Source of the DNA: a virus
Direction: 5' to 3' (one strand)
Length of the DNA stretch: 35,420 nt
IMG/VR virus record: IMGVR_UViG_3300012920_004997
Location: 1 to 35,420 of that record
Of the stretch, positions 15,107 to 21,906 are shown in pieces. The position numbers and the translations under genes are program-made. The notes beneath the pieces were generated by a model. It was not told where the DNA came from and ran no database searches. It worked only from the letters and a program-made list of their open reading frames with translations. Every line of letters begins with the position of its first letter. Within the stretch, counting starts at the first letter, position 1.

Positions 15107-15897
15107 AGAAAATATTTCTTATCATAGGGATTTCTATAATCCCTATGTTTTCCTATGCAGACGATAATCACGTTCATGTAGAACAAGTCAATGGTGGTGA
15201 CAATGCAGATTTATCAATTGACCAAATAGGTTATAACAACCTCGTAAATTTTTCTTTTGACCACCAAAACAATACAATAGACCTCATACAAAAAGGAAAC
15301 AATATGTATTTTGGTTATACGGATACATGGGGTTCAGGTAAAGCATGGGGTGGTGATGTAGACGGATATAATAATGAAATAGAAGTTAGACAAAGATGTT
15401 CTGCTTCAAGTTGTAATGATAATGATTTTGGTTTACATGTATGGGGTAATCATAACCAAATTGTCTTTGGTCAAGGATATGAATTAAATAATTCACTATC
15501 TCCAACGTGGAGTTGGGACGGAAACGAGCCTGGTGGAAACTATGTAAGATTAGATATACATGGTGACTACAATGATTTTAAAGGAAGTCAGAAACAAGAT
15601 AATGATACTATCGAACATAGAATGATTTGGAACATTTATGGTGATTATAATGATGTCTTTTCAAAACAATTACAGAATGGAGATAAGACACTTACAGGAA
15701 CAATCAATAATGATTACAATGAAGTTAGTGTAGTTCAGAAAAAGACTGGAGCTCACACTGCAACAATAACACTAGGTGGAACATACGGAACAGATTTAAC
15801 TTTAACACAAACAGGAAGCACAGCACAAACATATACACTAACTCAAACTTGTCATACAGTTGGGGGTTGCACTGTAAACGTCACTCAAGGTAATTAA
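15094..15897 (+). CDS. Curlin-like repeat protein 2 (secreted)
   Basis: This 267-residue protein has a signal peptide (MDILKKIFLIIGISIIPMFSYA, cleavage near residue 22) and a mature part rich in Asn, Gln, Asp, Gly and Tyr. Curlin-type units G-x-x-N-x-(4-6)-Q recur: QIGYNN (44-49), GYNNEIEVRQ (91-100), GNHNQIVFGQ (118-127), GDYNDFKGSQ (157-166), GDYNDVFSKQ (183-192) and NDYNEVSVVQ (206-215). LTLTQTG and TQTC repeats end the protein; two Cys pairs are present (102/107, 253/259). It shares IDQIG with repeat protein 1. A minor or nucleator subunit like CsgB is possible. The ATG at 15094 is chosen because it yields the signal peptide. Confidence 0.85.
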   Translation: MDILKKIFLIIGISIIPMFSYADDNHVHVEQVNGGDNADLSIDQIGYNNLVNFSFDHQNNTIDLIQKGNNMYFGYTDTWGSGKAWGGDVDGYNNEIEVRQRCSASSCNDNDFGLHVWGNHNQIVFGQGYELNNSLSPTWSWDGNEPGGNYVRLDIHGDYNDFKGSQKQDNDTIEHRMIWNIYGDYNDVFSKQLQNGDKTLTGTINNDYNEVSVVQKKTGAHTATITLGGTYGTDLTLTQTGSTAQTYTLTQTCHTVGGCTVNVTQGN

Positions 15898-17741
15898 TGT
15901 ATTCGTGGAAAACAGTTGTAATAACCATAGGGTTATTATTCGGTCTTAAGATATGGAATCCCTATTTCATAGAAAATATATCATGGTCTTATTTTGATTA
16001 TCTACACCAATCTCAGGAAGTAGTTCAGGTAGATAATATTGTCTTAGTAGATATAGACGAACCTTCACTTGAAGTGTATGGTCAGTATCCTTGGCCAAGG
16101 TCTATTTACAGGGATTTAATGTTAGACACTTCATACACTAATACACATGTTTTCACTCAACTCTTTAAAGAACCTGATAGATTTCAGGGTGACGAAGAAT
16201 TTGCAGAAGGTTTAGTTAACCGATTATCAATTCTATCTTCTGCACCAACAGTTCAAAAAGATACTGGTTCTGCACCTTTTGTAAGAACTAGTGTTTTCGG
16301 TGGAGGAAATATAGACGACCATATATGGAGTTTCTCAGGAATTTCTTCACCGATTCCAATACTAGAACAAAATTCATATGGTTCAGGTGTGACAATTACT
16401 ACACCACCAATCAGTGGAACTGCAAACTTTGACGGGACAGTTCGTTCTGCACCATTAATTGTTTCTGCAAATGGTGTAGTGTATCCCTCAGTTGCACTAG
16501 AAGTTTTACGTGCAATGTATGACCAACCTAATTATCAAACTCGTGTGACACCCGAAGTTGGAATCGAATGGATTCGTATTGGAAGACAACCCCCAATCGA
16601 AACCACTCCAACTGCAGATATCCTTATAGGATATTGGAATGACTTCGAGAGGGTGTCTGCAAAAGATTTACCAAACTCTAACCTAGAGAACAAGATTCTA
16701 ATTTGGGGTCTGACGGCTGAAGGTCTGAATAATCCAGTTTCAACCCCAGTGGGTGTAAAGTATCCTCACGAAGTTCAAGGTGCAATCCTCCACTCCGTCG
16801 CCACAGGAGTTCAAATACAACAATCCTACTATCTTGAATTCTTAGAAGTCGTTCTTCTATTGACAGTCCTTTTAGGAATAATGGTATCGGTCTACACACT
16901 TCCCACAATTTTCTCGGGGATAGTGAGTCTAGGTATCGTTGGATTTCAGGTGGGTTTGGGTTTCTATTTGTGGACTTCAAGTTTCGTTCTTTTCGATATT
17001 TTCTACTCATCGATGGCCTCCATAATAGTTTTTGGACATGCTTCCTTCAACAAATATTATAAAACTTATCAACTCAAAGAACAAATTAAGAAGCAGTTTC
17101 AAAAGTATTTATCTCCCGACATGGTTGACCAACTTGCAGAGAATCCCGAATTATTGAAACTAGGTGGTGAGAGAAAAGAAATGACATTCATGTTCATGGA
17201 CATATGTGGATTCACACCCATAAGTGAACACTATAAAAACAATGACGACCCCGAAGGATTGGTCGAACTCATAAACAGATTTTTGGACATGCAAACTAAG
17301 ATTATCCTAAATAATAAAGGAACCATAGACAAATATATGGGCGATTGTATCATGAGTTTTTGGAATGCTCCTTTGGATTGTGAAAACCATGCTGAACTCG
17401 CAGTAAAAAGTGCAATAGAAGTATTAGAAGCTACTAAGGAATTAAATGAAGAACTTTCTCCTCTCAATCTGCCTCCTATTAACGTTGGTATTGGTATCTC
17501 CACAGGCGAATGCATCGTTGGAAACATGGGGTCAGAAGTTAGATTTGACTATTCCGTCATTGGAGATGCAGTCAACTTGGGTGCTAGACTCGAAGGACAA
17601 ACACGTAATTACGATGGGGTTGACGTGTTGTTATCATCAGAAACATATAGACAGTGTCCAAACAGAAAATTTTCTGAAGTCGATAGAATACTCGTCAAGG
17701 GAAAAAGTGAGAAAGTCACTATCTACACTCCGCTTAGTTGA
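15897..17741 (+). CDS. Membrane adenylate cyclase with CHASE2 sensor domain
   Basis: This 614-residue receptor-type class III nucleotide cyclase has an N-terminal helix (~6-20), an extracytoplasmic CHASE2 domain (~40-310, with VLVDIDEPSLEVYGQYPWPR), three membrane helices (~315-382) and a cytoplasmic cyclase domain (~425-600). Catalytic residues are intact: metal ligands D435 (MDICGFT) and D483 (KYMGDCIM), K479 for adenine, S553 at the second base-recognition position (Asp or Thr in most adenylate cyclases), and N560 and R564 (VNLGARLE) for the transition state. It should make cAMP in response to a periplasmic signal. Its stop/start with the upstream curlin gene overlap by 1 nt (TAATG). I know of no well-studied phage homologue. 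Confidence 0.93.
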   Translation: MYSWKTVVITIGLLFGLKIWNPYFIENISWSYFDYLHQSQEVVQVDNIVLVDIDEPSLEVYGQYPWPRSIYRDLMLDTSYTNTHVFTQLFKEPDRFQGDEEFAEGLVNRLSILSSAPTVQKDTGSAPFVRTSVFGGGNIDDHIWSFSGISSPIPILEQNSYGSGVTITTPPISGTANFDGTVRSAPLIVSANGVVYPSVALEVLRAMYDQPNYQTRVTPEVGIEWIRIGRQPPIETTPTADILIGYWNDFERVSAKDLPNSNLENKILIWGLTAEGLNNPVSTPVGVKYPHEVQGAILHSVATGVQIQQSYYLEFLEVVLLLTVLLGIMVSVYTLPTIFSGIVSLGIVGFQVGLGFYLWTSSFVLFDIFYSSMASIIVFGHASFNKYYKTYQLKEQIKKQFQKYLSPDMVDQLAENPELLKLGGERKEMTFMFMDICGFTPISEHYKNNDDPEGLVELINRFLDMQTKIILNNKGTIDKYMGDCIMSFWNAPLDCENHAELAVKSAIEVLEATKELNEELSPLNLPPINVGIGISTGECIVGNMGSEVRFDYSVIGDAVNLGARLEGQTRNYDGVDVLLSSETYRQCPNRKFSEVDRILVKGKSEKVTIYTPLS

Positions 17742-18045
17742 ACCACCTTCACATATTGATTGGACTATTTTTGTAGGATTACAAGTTGCAGATGTCTACA
17801 CCACATATCGTGGACTCAAATATGATTGTGTAAGAGAAATGAATCCACTCATAGGTGAAAGACCTTCAGTCAGTGATATGGTCTTTACTAAGAGTGTAAT
17901 ACTTATTCCAGCCTTACAATATGATTTAAGACAAGGTAATCTAACCAAAAAAGGAATAAGACAGATAAATGGATTTATGTCTATGGTTGTAGGAAATAAT
18001 TACAATGTTTGGCATAATTCTGAAAAATATTGCAAAAAAAGATAA
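17707..18045 (+). CDS. Small membrane protein, last gene of the curli cassette
   Basis: This is a protein of about 112 residues if it starts at the GTG at 17707, which has AAGGGA just upstream and overlaps the cyclase by 35 nt. It has a membrane segment with DWTIFVGLQVADVYTTYRGL, then CVREMNPLIGERPS, a second hydrophobic stretch SVILIPALQYDL, and a basic end. The pattern D-x-x-T-T-x-x-G-L with E-x-N-P-L resembles small DUF5658-like membrane proteins. The frame is open upstream to an ATG at 17446, which encodes a signal-peptide-like start within the cyclase gene; I consider the shorter form more likely. Function is unknown. Confidence 0.65.
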   Translation: MRKSLSTLRLVEPPSHIDWTIFVGLQVADVYTTYRGLKYDCVREMNPLIGERPSVSDMVFTKSVILIPALQYDLRQGNLTKKGIRQINGFMSMVVGNNYNVWHNSEKYCKKR

Positions 18046-18053
18046 AAACCCTC

Positions 18054-18083
18054 TTGAAAAAACCATAAAAGACCCTATATAAT
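18054..18083 (+). promoter_or_regulatory. Sigma70-type promoter for the Hsp20 gene
   Basis: TTGAAA (18054-18059) and TATAAT (18078-18083) are 18 bp apart. The predicted start near 18090 produces an unusually long leader of about 120 nt before the Hsp20 ATG. Confidence 0.8.
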
Positions 18084-18089
18084 ATAGTA

Positions 18090-18210
18090 GAGAACTTAAA
18101 AAGAGCTCGGATTATCACTCGGAGAAATAATCTTCAAAAGAGCTCGGTTCTCACACCTAATGCTCAAATGAGGTTAGGATATATTAACTTGCTAAAATTA
18201 GGAGAAAAAT
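18090..18210 (+). promoter_or_regulatory. Long structured 5' leader of the Hsp20 mRNA
   Basis: This leader contains a direct repeat AAAAGAGCTCGG (18099-18110 and 18136-18147), an inverted repeat GATTAT/ATAATC between them, and CCTAA (18155-18159) that can pair either with TTAGG (18174-18178) or with the TTAGG of the Shine-Dalgarno TTAGGAG (18198-18204). A temperature- or ligand-responsive switch is possible; no known class was recognised. Confidence 0.45.
18099..18147 (+). repeat. 12-nt direct repeat in the Hsp20 leader
   Basis: AAAAGAGCTCGG occurs at 18099-18110 and again at 18136-18147, 37 nt apart. Each copy contains the palindrome GAGCTC. It may be a regulator site or part of an RNA structure. 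Confidence 0.8.
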
Positions 18211-18621
18211 ATGACGCATTTAGATATATTTGGTCAATTCAGACCGCTCACAATTGGATTCGATAGATACTTTGATGAACTTAATCGTCTATCTAATCAT
18301 ACAACAACAAACTACCCACCTTACAACATTGTAAAGGAAGATTCAGAGAATTACTGTATCGAACTTGCAATCGCAGGGTTCGGTAAAAAAGACATTGAAA
18401 TCACTAAAGAAAGAAATGTCTTGACTATCGAAGGTAAAGTTGATGAAGACTCAAAAGACTTTGTCCATAAAGGACTTGCTTCAAGAGCCTTCAAAAGAAG
18501 TTTTACACTTGCAGACGATGTTGAAGTCAAGGGTGCCGACATGGTAGACGGAATTCTACATGTCAAACTGGTAAGAATTATTCCCGAAGAGGATAAACCA
18601 GTTTCTATTAAAATTAAATAG
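18211..18621 (+). CDS. hsp20: Small heat shock protein (Hsp20/IbpA-like)
   Basis: This 136-residue alpha-crystallin-type chaperone binds unfolded proteins in the cytoplasm. Signature regions: PPYNIVKEDSENYCIELAIA, GFGKKDIEITKERNVLTIEG, and LASRAFKRSFTLADDVEVKG followed by DGILHVKLVRIIPEE. The IbpA-like FKRSF and I-x-P end are typical. Hsp20 genes are a common feature of T4-like marine phages. Shine-Dalgarno AGGAG (18200-18204). It has its own promoter and a long leader, so it is regulated separately from the preceding curli cassette. Confidence 0.95.
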   Translation: MTHLDIFGQFRPLTIGFDRYFDELNRLSNHTTTNYPPYNIVKEDSENYCIELAIAGFGKKDIEITKERNVLTIEGKVDEDSKDFVHKGLASRAFKRSFTLADDVEVKGADMVDGILHVKLVRIIPEEDKPVSIKIK

Positions 18622-18630
18622 AAAACCCCC

Positions 18631-18660
18631 TTTACGTATACACCCGTTATATAGTATAAT
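18631..18660 (+). promoter_or_regulatory. Sigma70-type promoter for the peroxiredoxin gene
   Basis: TTTACG (18631-18636) and TATAAT (18655-18660) are 18 bp apart. The start near 18667 leaves a 24-nt leader with AAAGGAG (18677-18683). Confidence 0.8.
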
Positions 18661-18690
18661 GGGTGTATCTTTATATAAAGGAGATTTATT

Positions 18691-19212
18691 ATGTTAACAG
18701 TTGGACAACAATTCCCTGCGTTCTCACTGCAAGGAATAAATGAAAACAACGAGTTTGTGAGAGTCGGTGTAGACGAAAACTATCAACCATTAAAACATGA
18801 TTGGTCAGTAGTTTACTTTTATCCAAAAGACTTTACCTTTATATGTCCTACAGAGATTGCTGGTTTTGACACTTTAGTTGACTATGCAAACGTGATAGGA
18901 ATTAGTGGAGATAATGAGTTCTGTAAATTAGCATGGAAACAAGATAATGAACTGATAGGTAATATCAGACATACACTTGCAGCTGATTGTGGACTAGGAT
19001 TATCTTCAGTATTAGGTATTGTTAATGAAGAAGAAGGTGTATGTTATCGTGCAACCTTTATCTTTGACAAAAACAGAATCATTCAACATGCTTCAGTCAA
19101 TGCATTAGACACTGGAAGAAACCATACAGAAGTTCTAAGAACTTTACAGGGTTTACAAGCAGGTGGACTAACAGGTTGTGCATGGAACGATGGGGACGAG
19201 TTTGTCGGATAA
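18691..19212 (+). CDS. Peroxiredoxin (2-Cys, AhpC-type)
   Basis: This 173-residue thiol peroxidase reduces hydrogen peroxide and organic peroxides in the cytoplasm. The peroxidatic Cys is in FTFICPTE (C52) and the resolving Cys in LTGCAW (C163), so it is a typical 2-Cys form. Other family features: SVVYFYPKDFTF, NVIGISGDNEF, YRATFIFDK (conserved Arg) and RTLQGLQ. It is slightly shorter than bacterial AhpC (about 187). A phage copy probably protects the infected cell from oxidative stress. It has its own promoter and a good Shine-Dalgarno. The reductant would have to come from the host. Confidence 0.95.
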   Translation: MLTVGQQFPAFSLQGINENNEFVRVGVDENYQPLKHDWSVVYFYPKDFTFICPTEIAGFDTLVDYANVIGISGDNEFCKLAWKQDNELIGNIRHTLAADCGLGLSSVLGIVNEEEGVCYRATFIFDKNRIIQHASVNALDTGRNHTEVLRTLQGLQAGGLTGCAWNDGDEFVG

Positions 19213-20626
19213 ACTATACCAAGTCCTTAAAGACAATGCAAATGAGAAGGGTTTACCCATTATTGAGGGTGAACTCTTCGATGCATTAACAGAAGAATAC
19301 GGAAGGGAAAAGTTCCGTGAGGTTCTTGCAGATTACATAGAAAAAGAAAGACCCGAATTCCCACTCAAACCTATTTCTCACGAAGAAATGAGAAATACCT
19401 TTATTAGACTTCTAGAGTATGACGTATGGAAGTTTATATATCCACACGAAAATTTAGAACAAGAAGTTGTAGAAAAGTATGACGATTACAAATATCCATA
19501 TTCAGAATGGGGTCATGGAATGGTCAATGCACCTTCTACTTTTAATGATGCAAGTGATTACTTTATGCAACACTTAAGACTTGCTTGTGATTCATATGGA
19601 CATAGAGCTCCATTGAATGCATTCAAAGAATCAACTGCACAACAACTTAAATCACCATTGGGTGCAATATGGAGAGGTGTAAATGATATCAAAAAAGAGA
19701 TATCAACAGACGTAAACGGAAACGAAATAGTTAAGTTAGTAGGTGGTTCACTTAAAGAAGACACTTACAGAATGGCATTTAGATTGGGTGCCTATATTGC
19801 AACACAATTCAAACCAGTTGTTGCAAAATGTTTTTATGAAATGACTGATGCAAAAACAGTTTTGGATACCAGTTGTGGTTGGGGAGATAGACTATGTGGA
19901 TTCTTTGCAACCAAAGGAACAGAAATCTATATTGGTTGTGACCCGAACCCAAACACTTTTGAAGTGTATAAACAACAATGTGTAGAATATGAAAAGATTC
20001 TTACAGGTCATGCACCAAAGATTACAGAAACCAAAGATAAGTTTATGTCAGTTGGTGAGAAAAGAGTTATAATCTATAGAAGTGGTGCTGAAGATATTCC
20101 TTATGGTCAGTTCCCACCAATAGATTGTGCATTCACTTCACCACCTTATTTCTCTACAGAAACATATAACAAAGGTGGAGAACATGAAGAAGACCAATCA
20201 TGGAGTAAGTTTTCAGAATATGATTCTTGGAGAGATGATTTCTTTTTACCAGTTTCTTCAAAATCATTCGAAGTGTTATCAGAGAATGGACACTTATTGA
20301 TAAATATAATGAACCCAAAGGTTAAGGGAAAAATGTTTCCTTCGTGTGACGAAGTTGTAGATTTACTTAGACCATATTTCAAAGGTCAGATTGGAATGAG
20401 AATTATGCAACGACCTCAATCTTCTGAATCATTCTTAGAGAAATGGTCAGACGTGAAAGGTGATAGTGACGAGAATCAAGTATCAGACAAAGAAGGAATT
20501 GATAGAACTGCAATGCAAGATTTCATGAAAAAATTATACATGGAAAATGTATGGTGGTTCTCAAAAGAGGATAAGGATTTATTCTTACCTAATAGAAGAA
20601 ATACATTGGAGAGTTTTTTTGGATAG
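19190..20626 (+). CDS. DNA methyltransferase (N4-cytosine/N6-adenine type) with clamp-binding-like C-terminus
   Basis: This 478-residue amino-methyltransferase has the catalytic motif IV FTSPPYF and an SAM-binding motif I region TVLDTSCGWGDRLCGFFA. SPPY is more common in N4-cytosine enzymes, but adenine cannot be excluded. Order: a long N-terminal domain (~1-210), motif I (~225), motif IV (~320). The last residues, NTLESFFG, match the DNA polymerase end SLDSFFG, which in T4-like polymerases is the clamp-binding tail. This suggests recruitment to the Gp45 clamp. ATG 19190 gives a 23-nt overlap with the peroxiredoxin; TTG 19202 (11-nt overlap) is an alternative. Confidence 0.9.
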   Translation: MGTSLSDKLYQVLKDNANEKGLPIIEGELFDALTEEYGREKFREVLADYIEKERPEFPLKPISHEEMRNTFIRLLEYDVWKFIYPHENLEQEVVEKYDDYKYPYSEWGHGMVNAPSTFNDASDYFMQHLRLACDSYGHRAPLNAFKESTAQQLKSPLGAIWRGVNDIKKEISTDVNGNEIVKLVGGSLKEDTYRMAFRLGAYIATQFKPVVAKCFYEMTDAKTVLDTSCGWGDRLCGFFATKGTEIYIGCDPNPNTFEVYKQQCVEYEKILTGHAPKITETKDKFMSVGEKRVIIYRSGAEDIPYGQFPPIDCAFTSPPYFSTETYNKGGEHEEDQSWSKFSEYDSWRDDFFLPVSSKSFEVLSENGHLLINIMNPKVKGKMFPSCDEVVDLLRPYFKGQIGMRIMQRPQSSESFLEKWSDVKGDSDENQVSDKEGIDRTAMQDFMKKLYMENVWWFSKEDKDLFLPNRRNTLESFFG

Positions 20627-20936
20627 TCTAACACCATTATTTGACGAGGGAGTTTATTGTGTCGTAGACAATAATAAGCTTGACATGTCGGGTATTCAAA
20701 TTCTCAAAGGAGAATGGAAGGACGTTATCTATGTTTATGGTAAAGTTGGATTCGAAGAAGGAAAACCAAATATAAATTTTCAGAGAGATATTGTTGTCAT
20801 TCCCGAAAATCATGACTTAGACGAACTCCTAAATAATAAGGAATTAAATAACCTTATGGGTGATATACTCGTAGAATTACTACAGGAACAAATGAGGAAA
20901 GAGAATGAACAAGGAATTACTGAAGGAACAGATTAA
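20619..20936 (+). CDS. Hypothetical acidic protein
   Basis: This protein is 105 residues from a TTG at 20619, which lies 7 nt after GGAG (20608-20611) and overlaps the methyltransferase stop by 8 nt (TTGGATAG), the usual junction form here. It reads LTPLFDEGVYCVVDNNKLDM, then GEWKDVIYVYGKVGF, IVVIPENHDLDELLNNKELN and a helical end. A mixed alpha/beta fold is likely; no family is recognised. An ATG further upstream (20547) is in frame but lies well inside the methyltransferase. The end overlaps the lysozyme start by 32 nt. Confidence 0.7.
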   Translation: MDSLTPLFDEGVYCVVDNNKLDMSGIQILKGEWKDVIYVYGKVGFEEGKPNINFQRDIVVIPENHDLDELLNNKELNNLMGDILVELLQEQMRKENEQGITEGTD

Positions 20937-21369
20937 AAGACACGAAGGTGAAGTTTTAGAAATTTACGAAGACTCACTAGGATATTTAACGTTTGGTGTT
21001 GGACACTTAGTTAAAGAAGACGACCCCGAATATGGACAACCAGTAGGAACACCAGTTTCACAAGAGAGAGTAGACGAAGTTTACGAACATGATTTTGAGA
21101 AACACTTAAAAGAAACTATACACTTGTATACAACAAAAGGTGGTTCAGAAGCTGGATTCCAAACACTACCCGAAAACATTCAACACGTATTAGTCAATAT
21201 GACTTTCAATTTAGGTATCACTAGATTTGGTAAGTTTAATAATATGTGGAAAGCAGTTATTCAAGAAGACTGGTTAAAAATGGGTGAGGAAATGGAAGAC
21301 TCACGTTGGTTTGGACAAGTAGGTAGAAGGTCAGTAGAACTACAAGAAATGGTGTGGAAACATGCCTAA
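20905..21369 (+). CDS. T4-type lysozyme (GH24 endolysin)
   Basis: This 154-residue muramidase cleaves peptidoglycan at lysis. The catalytic triad has exact T4 lysozyme spacing: E14 (RHEGE), D23 (YEDSLG) and T29 (YLTFGVGHL). The C-terminal lobe shows VLVNMTFNLG and FGKFNNMWKA followed by DSRWFGQVGRRS, all typical of the family. There is no signal peptide, so a holin or another membrane breach must release it; candidates here are the small membrane proteins at 10563, 11094, 11392 or 25285. The start overlaps the previous gene by 32 nt and its stop overlaps the next by 8 nt (ATGCCTAA). Confidence 0.95.
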   Translation: MNKELLKEQIKRHEGEVLEIYEDSLGYLTFGVGHLVKEDDPEYGQPVGTPVSQERVDEVYEHDFEKHLKETIHLYTTKGGSEAGFQTLPENIQHVLVNMTFNLGITRFGKFNNMWKAVIQEDWLKMGEEMEDSRWFGQVGRRSVELQEMVWKHA

Positions 21370-21643
21370 AGTTCAATGTATCAGACTCGATACAGGAGAA
21401 GTGATAATCGGGTTTGTAGAAAAAACATTATGGGGTAATTACAAAATCCAAGAAGCACAACTTTGTATTACAGATGTGCAAGACGGAAAGTTTGAAGTAA
21501 AACTTGCACCATGGATTCCATATGCAAAAGAATATAACTTTGTTATAAACAAAGATTTAGTGCAAACAGTTTTTGAACCAAGACCACAATTAGAAACAAA
21601 TTTTAAGGTTGCAACTGGTAATAATAACCAAAGAGGTAAATAA
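21362..21643 (+). CDS. Conserved marine phage protein, possible SH3/LSm-like fold
   Basis: This 93-residue protein starts CIRLDTGEVIIGFVEKTLWG and continues YKIQEAQLCITDVQDGKFE, then LAPWIPYAKEYNFVINKDLV, ending VFEPRPQLETNF. I recall this pattern (GExIIG, PW.P.A, P.P.LE) from many T4-like marine phages, where it remains uncharacterised. Short beta-strands suggest a small barrel such as an LSm or SH3-like fold, which is a guess. The 8-nt overlap with the lysozyme stop and TAATG with the next gene support translation in one unit. Confidence 0.78.
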   Translation: MPKVQCIRLDTGEVIIGFVEKTLWGNYKIQEAQLCITDVQDGKFEVKLAPWIPYAKEYNFVINKDLVQTVFEPRPQLETNFKVATGNNNQRGK

Positions 21644-21882
21644 TGAAAGATATGACTAATGATATTTTGCAAGCTGTTGTTGCACATGCAAACGGACAAA
21701 TTGCAAAACACAAAACTAACATTTTAGTTCAATGTAAAAATTCAGTAGGGGTTGCAGAACATGGTGACCACGTTGAAACAATCGAAAAGGAACTAGAACA
21801 AATTGCACATTACGAAGATATAAAAGACGTAGTAATAAATCATTTCTCAGATTATACTGATAAAATCACATTGACAGAATAA
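21643..21882 (+). CDS. Conserved marine phage protein
   Basis: This 79-residue protein reads LQAVVAHANGQIAKHKTNIL, then KNSVGVAEHGDHVETIEKEL, then YEDIKDVVINHFSDYTD. I recall the pattern KHxxN...GV.EH.D..E.IE.EL..I from other T4-like marine phages, where no function is known. The two conserved His regions could bind metal. It is coupled by TAATG to the preceding gene. The promoter for DNA polymerase overlaps its end (TTGACA at 21871-21876). Confidence 0.75.
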   Translation: MKDMTNDILQAVVAHANGQIAKHKTNILVQCKNSVGVAEHGDHVETIEKELEQIAHYEDIKDVVINHFSDYTDKITLTE

Positions 21883-21900
21883 CCCCGATTGTAGTATAAT
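21871..21900 (+). promoter_or_regulatory. Sigma70-type promoter for DNA polymerase, abutting the start codon
   Basis: TTGACA (21871-21876) and TATAAT (21895-21900) have an 18-bp spacer. The predicted start is 21907, the A of the polymerase ATG. There is no Shine-Dalgarno, so the polymerase mRNA from this promoter should be leaderless. Confidence 0.85.
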
Positions 21901-21906
21901 AACTAC

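Noticed and set aside
19178-19189. GTG at 19178 as the methyltransferase start.
   Set aside because: It would increase the overlap with the peroxiredoxin without adding recognisable sequence or a ribosome site; ATG 19190 or TTG 19202 are better.
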